A stretch of 64,000 bases of DNA from Kitasatospora phosalacinea. GTDB taxonomy: Bacteria > Actinomycetota > Actinomycetes > Streptomycetales > Streptomycetaceae. A model generated the notes under the pieces. The model was not told the origin of the DNA. It saw only the letters and a program-made list of their open reading frames with translations, and did no database searches. The DNA lies in NCBI RefSeq assembly GCF_030268885.1, contig NZ_BSSA01000004.1:248001-312000 (forward strand). The letters are read 5' to 3'. A program made the position numbers and the translations under genes. Of this stretch, positions 17,331-26,500 are shown in pieces; positions within the stretch are counted from its first letter, which is position 1, and every line of letters begins with the position of its first letter.

Positions 17331-18037
17331 CCGGCGGCCGCCCGCAGGACGTACCCGGCGCCGCGGACGGTGTGGATCATCGGGGACCGGCCGGCGTCGA
17401 TCTTGCGGCGCAGGTAGCTGATGTACAGCTCGACCACGTGGGCCTGGCCGCCGAAGTCGTAGGACCAGACGGCGTCCAGGATCTGCGCCTTGCTGAGCAC
17501 CTGGCGGGGGTGCTCCATCAGGTAGCGCAGCAGGGCGTACTCGGTGGGGCTGAGGTCGACGGGGTCGTCGCCGCGGCTGGCCTCCCGGGTGGCGGGGTCC
17601 AGGCGCAGGTCGCCGACGGCGAGGGTGCCGGGGGCGGTGGGGCCGGGGGGCGCGGTGCGGCGGAGCAGGCTGCGCAGGCGGACCACCACCTCCTCCAGGC
17701 TGAACGGTTTGGTGACGTAGTCGTCGCCGCCCGCGCTGATCCCGGCGATCCGGTCCTCGACGGCGTCGCGGGCGGTGAGGAACAGGACGCGCACCTCGGG
17801 GGCGGTGGTGTGGATGCGGCGCAGCACTTCGAGCCCGTCGAAGTCGGGGAGCATCACGTCCAGCACCACGGCGTGCGGCTGCCAGTCGGCGGCGGCGACG
17901 GCGTCCAGGCCGCCGGTGACGCCGCGGGCCTGCCAGCCCTCGTAGCGCAGGGCGCCGCAGAGGACCTCGACCAGGTCGGGTTCGTCGTCGACCACCAGGA
18001 CCCGCCAGGGGGTGTCCGCGTGCTGCATGGGAGTCAT
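17327..18037 (-). CDS. OmpR-family response regulator
   Basis: A 236-residue regulator. The receiver domain begins WRVLVVDDEPDLVEVL, with phospho-acceptor D60 in VVLDVMLPDFDG and conserved Lys in TKPFS. The C-terminal winged helix (LSPTEYALLRYLMEHPRQVLS to VHTVRGAGYVL-type end) is intact. ATG 18037 precedes MTPMQHADTPWR; a second ATG at 18028 is possible and neither has a strong ribosome site. Its stop overlaps the kinase start. It is divergent from the ferric-reductase-like gene across 172 bases, where regulated promoters must lie. Confidence 0.9.
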   Translation of the reverse strand: MTPMQHADTPWRVLVVDDEPDLVEVLCGALRYEGWQARGVTGGLDAVAAADWQPHAVVLDVMLPDFDGLEVLRRIHTTAPEVRVLFLTARDAVEDRIAGISAGGDDYVTKPFSLEEVVVRLRSLLRRTAPPGPTAPGTLAVGDLRLDPATREASRGDDPVDLSPTEYALLRYLMEHPRQVLSKAQILDAVWSYDFGGQAHVVELYISYLRRKIDAGRSPMIHTVRGAGYVLRAAAG

Positions 18038-18209
18038 TCTGCCGTTCCGGGATGAGAAAGCGGTGAGATCATCGGACCGCCCCCGGCCCTGGTAGCAGGC
18101 GCCCGAGCTGCGCGGACACCCTTCGCGGACCATCGATCGGACGATCCGTTCATAGGGAACTGAGAGCTTCCGGTGCGACCGTGACCGGGTACCACCGAAG
18201 GAGGGCCCG
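18038..18209. promoter_or_regulatory. Divergent regulatory region, two-component genes / flavin redox cassette
   Basis: This gap must hold promoters for both directions. A short palindrome GTTC-N5-GAAC lies at 18148-18160 and overlaps CATAGG, a possible -10 for the rightward cassette. I see no clear -35. The palindrome is a candidate response-regulator site only. Confidence 0.35.
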
Positions 18210-19565
18210 TTGACCGCACTTCCCACCCCCGCCCGGGCCGCCCGGCGAGCCGCCCCGCGCCGCACCCTGCACCCGGACGCCGTCCGCCGCGGTGCGCTCG
18301 TCCTGGTCGCGCTCGGTGCGCTCGGCGTCCTCGCGCTCTGGTGGGCCGACACCCCGCGGGTGGCGGGCGCCGCCGACTGGCTCACCGGAGCGGGCCGGAT
18401 CACCGGCCTGCTCGCCGGGTACGCCGCGCCCGTCCTGCTGCTGCTGATGGCCCGGATCCCGCTGCTGGAGCGCGAGGTCGGCGCCGACCGGCTGGCCCGC
18501 TGGCACGCGTACGGCGGCCGCTACCTGGTCTCGCTGGTCACCGTGCACGTGCTCACCGTCGTCTGGGGCTACGCGCTGACCGACGGGCGGGGCCCGTGGA
18601 GCCAGGCCGTGGAGATCGTGTTCCACTTCCCCGACATGCTGAAGGCCACCGCCGCGACCCTGCTGCTGCTCGGCACCGGCGCGGTCTCCGCCCGGGCCGC
18701 CCGCCGCCGGCTCAGCTACGAGACCTGGTACTACCTGCACCTGGCCACCTACCTGGCCGTCGCGCTCGGCTTCGCCCACCAGCTCACCACCGGCGCCGAC
18801 CTGGTCGACGGCCCCGCGAAGGCCGGCTGGTACCTGCTGTACTTCGGCACCGCCGCCGTCCTGGCCCGGTACCGGCTGATCGGCCCGTACCTGCGCGACC
18901 GGCGGCACCGGCTGGAGGTCGCCGAGGTCCGGACCGAGGGCCCCGGGGTGGTCTCGGTCTTCCTGACCGGGCGGCGCCTGGAGGAGCTGCGGGCCGAGCC
19001 CGGGCAGTTCTTCCGGCTCCAGTTCCTCACCCCGCAGCTGCGCTGGGCCGCCAACCCGTACTCGCTCTCCGCTCCCCCGCACCCGCGCTTCCTGCGCTTC
19101 ACCGTCAAGGGCCTGGGCGGCCACAGCGCGGCGCTCGCCGCGCTCGCCCCCGGCACCAGGGTCCGCGCCGAGGGCCCGTACGGGGCGTTCACCGCGCGGC
19201 GGCACCGCGGCGGGCCGGTGCTGCTGCTGGGCGCGGGCGTCGGCGTCACGCCGCTGCGGGCGCTGGCCGAGACCCTGCCCGGTCAGCTCACCCTCGTCCA
19301 GCGCGCCCGCCGCCCCGAGGACGTGCTGTTCCGCCGCGAGCTCGCCGCCGTCGCCGAGCAGCGCGGCGTCCGCGTGCACGAACTGCTCGGCGGCCGGGCC
19401 GAGGTCGGCGACCTCGGAGCGGCCCTGCGCCGACTCGTCCCCGGCCTCGCCCGGCACGAGGTCTACCTGTGCGGCCCCGAGGAGTTCACCGCCGACGCCG
19501 TCCGCGCCCTGCGCGCCGCCGGGGTCCGGGCCGACCGCATCCACCACGAGTCCTTCGCCTTCTAG
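18210..19565 (+). CDS. Ferric-reductase-like transmembrane flavoprotein
   Basis: A 451-residue protein. The N-terminal half has about six helices of the ferric reductase-like (Ferric_reduct/NOX) domain, with histidines in WHAYGGRYLVSLVTVHVL and YLHLATYLAVALGFAHQL suited to ligate two haems. The C-terminal half is a ferredoxin-NADP reductase module: FAD site NPYSLSAPPH, NAD site LLLGAGVGVTPLRAL, and end YLCGPEEFTADAVRALR. It should move electrons from NAD(P)H across the membrane. The start is TTG 18210, preceded by GAAGGAGGG at 5 bases. Its stop codon TAG is part of the ribosome site (TAGGAG) of the next gene. First gene of a three-gene flavin cassette. Confidence 0.88.
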   Translation: MTALPTPARAARRAAPRRTLHPDAVRRGALVLVALGALGVLALWWADTPRVAGAADWLTGAGRITGLLAGYAAPVLLLLMARIPLLEREVGADRLARWHAYGGRYLVSLVTVHVLTVVWGYALTDGRGPWSQAVEIVFHFPDMLKATAATLLLLGTGAVSARAARRRLSYETWYYLHLATYLAVALGFAHQLTTGADLVDGPAKAGWYLLYFGTAAVLARYRLIGPYLRDRRHRLEVAEVRTEGPGVVSVFLTGRRLEELRAEPGQFFRLQFLTPQLRWAANPYSLSAPPHPRFLRFTVKGLGGHSAALAALAPGTRVRAEGPYGAFTARRHRGGPVLLLGAGVGVTPLRALAETLPGQLTLVQRARRPEDVLFRRELAAVAEQRGVRVHELLGGRAEVGDLGAALRRLVPGLARHEVYLCGPEEFTADAVRALRAAGVRADRIHHESFAF

Positions 19566-19577
19566 GAGTTCCCCACC

Positions 19578-20048
19578 ATGCGACGCGCCGTCATCACCGC
19601 CTCCGCGACCGCCGCCGGGGTCGTCCTGCTGCTCTCCCTCAAGCCCCACGACCCCGCCGCCACCCACGCCATCTCCTCCGCGAACACGAACGCGAACGCG
19701 AACTCCGGCACCGGGGGCGGCGGGAGCAGCGGGAGCGGCGCCACGGACGCCGCGCAGGGCGCCGACGCGTCCGCCCGGACCGTCACCGGCAGCGCGGTCA
19801 ACACCCGGTACGGGCCGGTGCAGGTCAAGGTCACCGTGACCGGCGGGAAGATCAGCAGGATCGACGTGGTCCAGTACCCCACCCGCGACCGCCGCGACCG
19901 GGAGATCAACGAGTACGCCGTCCCCGTCCTGAACCAGGAGGCGATCGCCGCGCAGAGCGCGGACATCGACGTCGTCTCCGGGGCGACGTACACCAGCGAC
20001 GGCTACACCCGTTCGCTGCAGAGCGCCCTCGACCAGCTGGGGAAGTGA
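19578..20048 (+). CDS. FMN-binding domain protein, substrate of ApbE
   Basis: A 156-residue exported protein. A signal sequence or single N-terminal anchor is followed by a low-complexity Asn/Ala/Ser/Gly linker (about residues 35-65) and an FMN_bind domain. The motif D131-V-V-S-G-A-T137 matches the DxxSGAT consensus on which ApbE attaches FMN to the Thr through a phosphoester bond. It should therefore carry covalent FMN outside the membrane and accept electrons from the membrane flavoprotein. ATG 19578 follows TAGGAG. The next gene is the matching ApbE, 7 bases downstream. Confidence 0.88.
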   Translation: MRRAVITASATAAGVVLLLSLKPHDPAATHAISSANTNANANSGTGGGGSSGSGATDAAQGADASARTVTGSAVNTRYGPVQVKVTVTGGKISRIDVVQYPTRDRRDREINEYAVPVLNQEAIAAQSADIDVVSGATYTSDGYTRSLQSALDQLGK

Positions 20049-20055
20049 CCGCCGG

Positions 20056-20775
20056 ATGACCGCGAAGCACGTCGAGCACGTCATGGGGACGGTCTTCTCC
20101 TTCACCGTCCGCGACCCCGGGCCGGCGACCGGTGCGGCCCTCCGGCGGGCCGTGCAGCGGCTGCACCGGATCGACGCGCTGTTCTCGACGTACCGGCCGG
20201 AGAGCGAGATCAGCCGGCTCGACCGCGGGGAACTCGCCCTCGCGGAAGCCGGTCCCGAGGTGCGGTGGGTGCTGGAACGCTGCGCGGAACTCGGCGCGGA
20301 GACCGGCGGCTACTTCACCGCCCGGCCCGGCGGACGGCTCGACCCCAGCGGGTACGTCAAGGGCTGGGCCGTCGAGGAGGCCGCCCGGACGCTGCGCGAG
20401 TCCGGCTCCGCGCAGCACTGCGTCAGCGGCGGCGGGGACGTCCAGACCGCGGGCGGGCCCTGGCGGATCGGCATCGCCGACCCGCACCGCGCGGGGGCGG
20501 TGGCCCGCGTCGTCACCGGCCACGACCTGGCCGTCGCCACCTCCGGCACCGCCGAGCGCGGCCCGCACGTCATCGACCCGCACACCGGGCTGCCCGCCGC
20601 CTCCTTCGCCTCCCTCAGCCTGGTCGGCCCGCACCTGGCCCGCCTCGACGCGCTCGCCACCGCCGCGTTCGCGATGGGCGCGCCGCGGGCCCTGCCGTGG
20701 CTGGCCGCGAGGGGCGTCCGGGCCCTGGCGATCCACCCGGACGGGCGACAGGAGACGACGGAGGGGTGGCACTGA
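20056..20775 (+). CDS. apbE: FAD:protein FMN transferase (ApbE)
   Basis: A 239-residue ApbE that moves FMN from FAD onto Thr of target proteins with Mg2+. It shows MGTVFSFTV at the N terminus, YRPESEISRLDRG, GYVKGWAVEEAA, the FAD-binding SGGGDVQ block, and HVIDPHTGLPA near the metal site. It is shorter than Gram-negative ApbE (about 330) and has no signal peptide, so flavinylation would occur before export or at the membrane. It directly follows its likely substrate gene. The ribosome site GTGACCGCCGG is weak, so translation may be coupled. Confidence 0.9.
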   Translation: MTAKHVEHVMGTVFSFTVRDPGPATGAALRRAVQRLHRIDALFSTYRPESEISRLDRGELALAEAGPEVRWVLERCAELGAETGGYFTARPGGRLDPSGYVKGWAVEEAARTLRESGSAQHCVSGGGDVQTAGGPWRIGIADPHRAGAVARVVTGHDLAVATSGTAERGPHVIDPHTGLPAASFASLSLVGPHLARLDALATAAFAMGAPRALPWLAARGVRALAIHPDGRQETTEGWH

Positions 20776-20808
20776 GACGGGATGCGCGGTCGGGGGCCCG
20801 GACACGCG

Positions 20809-20860
20809 ACGGCGACCGCCGGGTCTCCGACGCGTGGGTCGGGGAGCCGGCGGTCGCCGT
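20809..20860. terminator. Bidirectional terminator between apbE and a small convergent gene
   Basis: Perfect 14-bp arms (20809-20822 and 20847-20860) continue inward with near-complementary bases. It ends the flavin cassette and the leftward small gene. Confidence 0.75.
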
Positions 20861-20883
20861 CGTCGTCCGGGCCGGGGCCCGGG

Positions 20884-21087
20884 TTACTTCTTCTTGCTGC
20901 CGGGGATCATGCAGAGGCCCGCGATCACCGCGAAGGCGACGATCGGGAGGGCGACGAACAGGCCCAGGGTCTGACCGACGCTCAGGCCGGTGCCCGGGTC
21001 GTCGCCGTCGTCGCGCACGAGGGCCATGGCGGGCGACGACATCAGCATCATCAGCGTGGCCGCCGCGGTGACCGCACCGGCGCGCAT
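20884..21087 (-). CDS. Small secreted or membrane-anchored protein, unknown function
   Basis: A 67-residue protein, MRAGAVTAAATLMMLMSSPAMA, which looks like a cleavable signal peptide (AMA site), then a short Asp/Gly-rich segment, one hydrophobic helix (LGLFVALPIVAFAVIAGLCM) and a basic KKK end. ATG 21087 is preferred because AAGAGG lies 6 bases upstream; GTG 21105 and TTG 21114 in the same frame would lengthen it. I do not recognise a family. It lies between convergent apbE and, upstream, the malQ end. Confidence 0.6.
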   Translation of the reverse strand: MRAGAVTAAATLMMLMSSPAMALVRDDGDDPGTGLSVGQTLGLFVALPIVAFAVIAGLCMIPGSKKK

Positions 21088-21126
21088 TGCGTTCCTCTTG
21101 TCCACGTTTCCCAAGGTACCGGCCCC

Positions 21127-23280
21127 CTACACGGTCGCGCCCGGCGGGGTGCGCCTGTCGGCGTGTCCCGGCGGCGGCGCGGTGAGCGGGGCGAGGGTGG
21201 CGGCGATGCCCGCGGTGCCGGGGGCGGCGGCGAGGGCGTCCAGGGTGACGGGGGTGCCGGTGGCGTCGGCGATCGGCAGGCGCCAGTTGGGGTACTGGTC
21301 CCAGGTGCCGGGGAGGTTCTGCGGGCGGGGGTCGCCGACGGTGTCGGGGAGCCAGACGCCGACCAGCTTGGCGGGGGTGGCGAGCAGGTAGGCGTACAGC
21401 GCCTCGGGGGTGGTGGGTTCGCCCTCGGCGAGCAGTCCGATCCGGACCAGTTCGCGCTGCCAGTCGGCGAGTTCCTCGGCCGCGGCGTCCTGCTCCTCGC
21501 CCAGCGGGCGGGCCAGCAGGCCGAGGCGGTGGCGGAGTTCGACGTGCTCGCCGGTGAGCCGGGCGGCGGTGGAGGGCAGGTCGTGGGTGGTGAGGGTGGC
21601 CAGGCAGCCGGGGCGCCAGCGTTCGGGGGGCAGCACGGCGCCGCCCGCGTGCCAGTCGCGTTCGAACCAGAGCACGGAGGTGCCCAGCACGCCGTGGTCG
21701 GCGAGGCGTTCGCGCACGCCGGGCTCGACGGTGCCGAGGTCCTCGCCGATCACGGCGGTGCCGGCCCGGTGGGCCTCCAGGGCGAGGACGGCGAGCATCG
21801 CCTCCGCGTCGTAGCGGACGTAGGTGCCCTCGGTGGGGCGGGCCCCCTCGGGGACCCACCAGAGCCGGAACAGGCCCATCACGTGGTCGATCCGGATCGC
21901 CCCGGCGTGCCGGGCGGAGGCCCGGATCAGTTCGGCGAACGGGGCGTACCCGGCCTCGGCGAGGGCGTCGGGCCGCCAGGGCGGCAGCCCCCAGTCCTGG
22001 CCGTGGGCGTTGAAGGCGTCCGGCGGGGCGCCGGTGGAGATGCCGGTGGCCAGCACGTCCTGCAGGGCCCAGGCGTCGGCGCCGTCGGGGTGGACGCCGA
22101 CCGCGAGGTCGTGGATCAGGCCGAGCGGCATGCCCGCGTCGGTCGCGGCCCGCTGGGCGGCGCCCAGTTGCTCGTCGACCAGCCAGGCGAGCCAGCGGTG
22201 GAACTCGATCCGGTCCTTCAACTCGGCCTTGGCCGCGGCCACGTGCGGGTCGGCGGGGTGGCGCAGGCCCTTCGGCCAGGAGCGCCAGCCGCCGCCGTGC
22301 ACCTCGGCCAGCGCGTTCCACACCGCGTACCGCTCCAGCCACTCGCCCTCGCGCCGGACGAACGCCCGGTACGCGGCCTCCCGGCCGACGCCGCGGGGCA
22401 CGGTGTGCAGCAGTTCCAGGGCCTGGCGCTTGAGCGACCAGACCGAGTCGCGGTCGATCAGGGCGTCGTGCTCCAGCACCTCCTCGCGCAGCAGCCGGGC
22501 CCGGCGGGAGAGGTCGCGGGCCTCCTCGTGCCGGGCGTACTCGGGGACCGCCTCGACCCGCAGGTGCACCGGGTCGGCGAAGCGGCGCGAGGAGGGGCGG
22601 TACGGGGACGGGTCGGAGGGGGCGCCGGGCATGCCCGCGTGCAGCGGGTTGATCTGCAGGAAGCCCGCGCCGAGTTCGGCGCCGGCCCACTGGGCGAGCT
22701 CCGCGAGGTCGGCCAGGTCGCCCATGCCCCAGGACTGTTCGCTCAGCACCGAGTACAGCTGGGCGAGGAAGCCCCAGCTGCGCTGCTGCGGCTCGGGGAT
22801 CCGCGGCGGGGCGACGACCAGGGTGGCGCGGCCGGTGCGGCCGTCCGCCCGGACGGTCAGGACGTGCCGTCCGAGCGGCAGGTCGGCGGGCAGCCAGTGT
22901 GCGTGCTCGCCGGTCAACTCCCAGTCGTCGCCGCCCTGTTCGAGCTCGACCCGGACCTCCGCCCCGGCGGGCAGGTCGAGTGCGGTGCGCCGCCCCCGCC
23001 AGGCCACCACGGTCGGCGGCAGCAGGCGCTGCGCGCTCTGCGCGCGGTGCCGCTCCAGGGCCCGGGCCGCCAGCTCGGGCGTCCCGGCGTCGACGCCGAG
23101 CGCGGCCAGCACCGCGGTCAGCGTCCGCGCCCCGACCTGGACCGGGCCGGACCCGGCGTCGTAGCTGCTGTCCACCCCGTGCGCGTGCGCCAGGGCCACC
23201 AACTCCGGTGGGGCGGGCGGGTTGTCCTCCGCCGGGACCTGCTCGAAACCCGCCTGCTCGCGGTCAAGGTATGCGGCCAC
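21127..23280 (-). CDS. malQ: 4-alpha-glucanotransferase (amylomaltase, GH77)
   Basis: A 717-residue GH77 enzyme that transfers alpha-1,4-glucan segments in maltodextrin and glycogen metabolism. An N-terminal beta domain (about 1-180) precedes the barrel. Catalytic residues are the nucleophile Asp in AIRIDHVMGLFRLWW, the acid/base Glu in VIGEDLGTVEPGV, and the transition-state Asp in TTHDLPSTAARL. Length fits actinobacterial MalQ. GTG 23280 has GGAG 8 bases upstream; GTG 23289 is an alternative. The frame stays open far upstream across the divergent gene, but that stretch is only a shadow of it. Confidence 0.9.
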   Translation of the reverse strand: MAAYLDREQAGFEQVPAEDNPPAPPELVALAHAHGVDSSYDAGSGPVQVGARTLTAVLAALGVDAGTPELAARALERHRAQSAQRLLPPTVVAWRGRRTALDLPAGAEVRVELEQGGDDWELTGEHAHWLPADLPLGRHVLTVRADGRTGRATLVVAPPRIPEPQQRSWGFLAQLYSVLSEQSWGMGDLADLAELAQWAGAELGAGFLQINPLHAGMPGAPSDPSPYRPSSRRFADPVHLRVEAVPEYARHEEARDLSRRARLLREEVLEHDALIDRDSVWSLKRQALELLHTVPRGVGREAAYRAFVRREGEWLERYAVWNALAEVHGGGWRSWPKGLRHPADPHVAAAKAELKDRIEFHRWLAWLVDEQLGAAQRAATDAGMPLGLIHDLAVGVHPDGADAWALQDVLATGISTGAPPDAFNAHGQDWGLPPWRPDALAEAGYAPFAELIRASARHAGAIRIDHVMGLFRLWWVPEGARPTEGTYVRYDAEAMLAVLALEAHRAGTAVIGEDLGTVEPGVRERLADHGVLGTSVLWFERDWHAGGAVLPPERWRPGCLATLTTHDLPSTAARLTGEHVELRHRLGLLARPLGEEQDAAAEELADWQRELVRIGLLAEGEPTTPEALYAYLLATPAKLVGVWLPDTVGDPRPQNLPGTWDQYPNWRLPIADATGTPVTLDALAAAPGTAGIAATLAPLTAPPPGHADRRTPPGATV

Positions 23281-23577
23281 CCAGCGCACTCCGTCCTCGC
23301 TGCTCCCGAACGCCAACAGGCACAGTCCTACCCGCGCCGCACTCCCCCGACCCCGACCGACACGGCCCGCGCCCCGCGCCGGTCGGGTGAACGTTCCGCC
23401 GCCCGGTTGCCGCCGCGGTCGACCTCCGGCGCTTTCGGGCGATAACGGACATAGCTGCCAGGGGCGTTGACAGGGACGCGGGGAGCTGGTGGGCTGGGCG
23501 GGCCGGACGGCCGCGGGGGGGTCGGGGTCGGGCGGCGGGGGGCCGTTGAGCTGGGCGTTTCGAGCAAGGAGGCTCCG
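23281..23577. promoter_or_regulatory. Divergent intergenic region, malQ / GH84-like gene
   Basis: About 300 bases without a gene. A -35-like TTGACA at 23467-23472 faces the rightward gene, but no good -10 lies 16-19 bases after it. I see no clear operator. Confidence 0.35.
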
Positions 23578-26500
23578 GTGCAGGCGCGGGTGTCGGTGGC
23601 GGCCGGGCGTCGGCTGCGGCAGGGGTTGGAGCGGAGCGCGGCCCTGCGCGAGGTGCTGCACCACCCGGCGGCGCTGGCGGCCCGCCGGACGGCGGCGCGG
23701 ACGGCCCGGCAGATAGCGCCGCGGGCCGCGGACCGCTTCATCGCGGACGTCAAGGGCACCGAACCGCTGCTGGCCTCGGTGCGGGCCGAGCGCCGCACCG
23801 GTCGGCGGGCCCGGACGCTGCGGGTGGCGGCGACGCTGTCGGCGGCGGCGGTGGTCGGCGGACTGCTGCTCCCGGCGCCGGGTTTCGCCGTGGAGGCCAC
23901 CATCCGCCACGACCTGGGCGCCTCCGCGCCGGACACCGCGGAGCCCGCGGCCGTCGCCGAGGCGCCGCTGCCGCTGGGTTCGCTGACCGACCCCCAGGTC
24001 TTCCCGCGCCCGCAGGAGCTGCGGGCGGGCGGCAAGCCGGTGGCGGTGCCCCGGCAGGTGACGCTGGTGCTGGCGGACTCCGCGGACGGCCCGGCGGTGG
24101 ACGCGGTGCGCACGCTGCTGGCCAGGGCGGGCGCCACCCAGGTGGTGGCCGCGGCGCAGGCGCCCGAACAGCCCGCGCCCGGTTCGCTGGTGGTGTACGT
24201 GGGCGGCCCGTACGAGGGGGCGGGCGGTGCGGTCGACCGGGCGCTGCGGCTGCTCGCGGCGGCGGACGGGCGCAAGGACACCGAGGTGCCGCAGCTGGCG
24301 GGCCTGCCCTCGGGCGGCTACCTGCTGGCGTCCGGCCAACTGCCCACCGCGGGCGGCTCGTACGGCGCGGTGGTGCTGGCGGGCGTGGACGGCGCGGGCA
24401 CCTTCTACGCGGCGCAGAGCCTGGCGCAGCTGCTGTCGCCCGTCGGCCCGGGCCAGGGGCAGGGCGGCGAGGGCGACCGGGGCTTCCCGGGGGTGCTGCT
24501 GCGCGACTGGCCCTCGGGCGCGGCGCAGCGCGGCACCGCGGAGTCGTTCTACGGGGCGCCGTGGAGCAGCGCGCAGCGGCTGGCGGTGGTGGACTTCCTG
24601 GGCCGCACCAAGCAGGACTACTTCCTGTACGCGCCGGGCGGCGACCCGTACCGCTCGCAGCGCTGGCGGGAGGCGTACCCGGCGCGGCAGGCGGCCGAGC
24701 TGGCCGAGCTGACGGCCCGGGCGCGGGCCAACCACGTGACGGTGGGGTACTCGATCGCGCCGGGGCAGTCGTTCTGCTTCTCCTCCGGCAAGGACGTGGA
24801 CGCGCTGGTCGCCAAGCTCGACGGGCTGCGCCAGCTGGGCGTGCAGGCCTTCCAGTTGGACTTCCTGGACGTGTCGTACGACGAGTGGCACTGCGGGGCG
24901 GACCGGCGCAAGTTCGGCACCGGGCCGGTGGCGGCGGCGAAGGCGCAGGCCGCGCTGACCGCGGCGGTGCAGCAGAAGCTGGCGGCGAAGCGTCCCGGGG
25001 CGGTGCAGCTGTCGGTGGTGCCCACCGAGTACCTGAAGCAGGGCACCTCCCCGTACCGGGCGGCGCTGGCGGCCGGGCTGCCGGACGGGGTGCGGGTGGT
25101 GTGGAGCGGCGGCGCGGCGATCCCGGCGCAGGTGACGGGCGAGCAGATCGGCGCCACCGCGGGCCTGTTCGGGCGTCCGCTGGTCACGATGGACAACTAC
25201 CCGGTGAACGACTCGGCGCCGGACCGGCTGTTCCTGGGCGGCTACGCCGGGCGGGACGCCGAGGTGGCGCGGCGCTCGGCGGTGCTGCTGACCGCGGCGA
25301 TGAGCCAGCCGGTGGCGTCCCGGATCCCGCTGGCGACCGCCGCGGACTTCGGCTGGCAGCCGGACGGCTACCGGCCCGAACAGTCGCTGGCCGCGGCGCT
25401 GCGGCTGCTGACCGCGGGGCCCGCGCAGCAGGCCGCGGCGGCGGCGCTGGCGGGCAACAGCGCGTCCTCGCCGCTGGGCGGCAAGGAGTCGGCGTACCTG
25501 GTGCCGCTGGTGGAGGCGTTCTGGGCGGCGGCCGAGCCGGCCTCCGGCGCGCCGGCCGACGCGGCGCAGCTGCGGGCGGCCGCGCAGCCGCTGCGCGAGG
25601 CGTTCACGGTGATGGCGGACGCGCCGCGGACCCTGGCCGGGGACCCGCTGGCGGCGGACGCGGCGCCGTGGCTGGCCCGGCTGTCGGCGTACGGCGCGGC
25701 GGGCCGGGCGGCGGTGGACATGCTGCTGGCGCAGCAGGGCGGCGACGGCGCCGCGGCCTGGCAGGCCCGGCTGGAGCTGGGCCGGCAGCGCGGGGTGCTG
25801 GAGCAGAACCCGGTGACGGTCGGCAGGGGCGTGCTGGACGCGTTCCTGGACCGGGCGGCGAAGTCCGCGGACACCTGGTCGGGCATCACCGCGGGCGCGA
25901 CCCCGACGACCACCCTGGGCACCGCGCACGACCACGGCCCGGCGCTGATGGCGGACGGCTCCGCGGAGACCTTCTACTGGTCGTCCGGGCAGCCGCAGGT
26001 CGGCGACAGCTTCGGCCTGGACCTGGGCACCCCGAAGCCGCTGGGCTCGGTGACGGTGCTGATGGGCGGCTCGGGCGACGACCCGGACGCCCGCTCGGCG
26101 GCCGACGACTACCTGCACGACGGGGTGCTGGAGTACTGGACCGGCTCGGGCGGCTGGCACCGGCTGGCGACGGTGCACGGGCAGCGGACGGTCCGCGCGA
26201 GCGCCCCGGCGGGCACGGTCGCCAGGGCGGTGCGGCTGCGCGCCACCGGCGGGCAGCAGACCGCCGTCGCGGTGCGGGAGTTCACCACCGCCGCGCCGGA
26301 CGCGGTGGACGCCGCGGTCTCCGGCCCCCCGGCCGCGCCGGGCTCCTCGCCGGAGGCGGTGCTCTCCGGCGACCCGGACTCCGCCTTCCGGGCGGCCGCG
26401 CCGCCCGCCGCGGGCGACCGGCCGCTGACGGTGGAGCTGGGCGCGGCCCGGCCGCTGGACCGGCTGACCGTGCTGACCGACCCGACGGTGCGGGCCGAGG

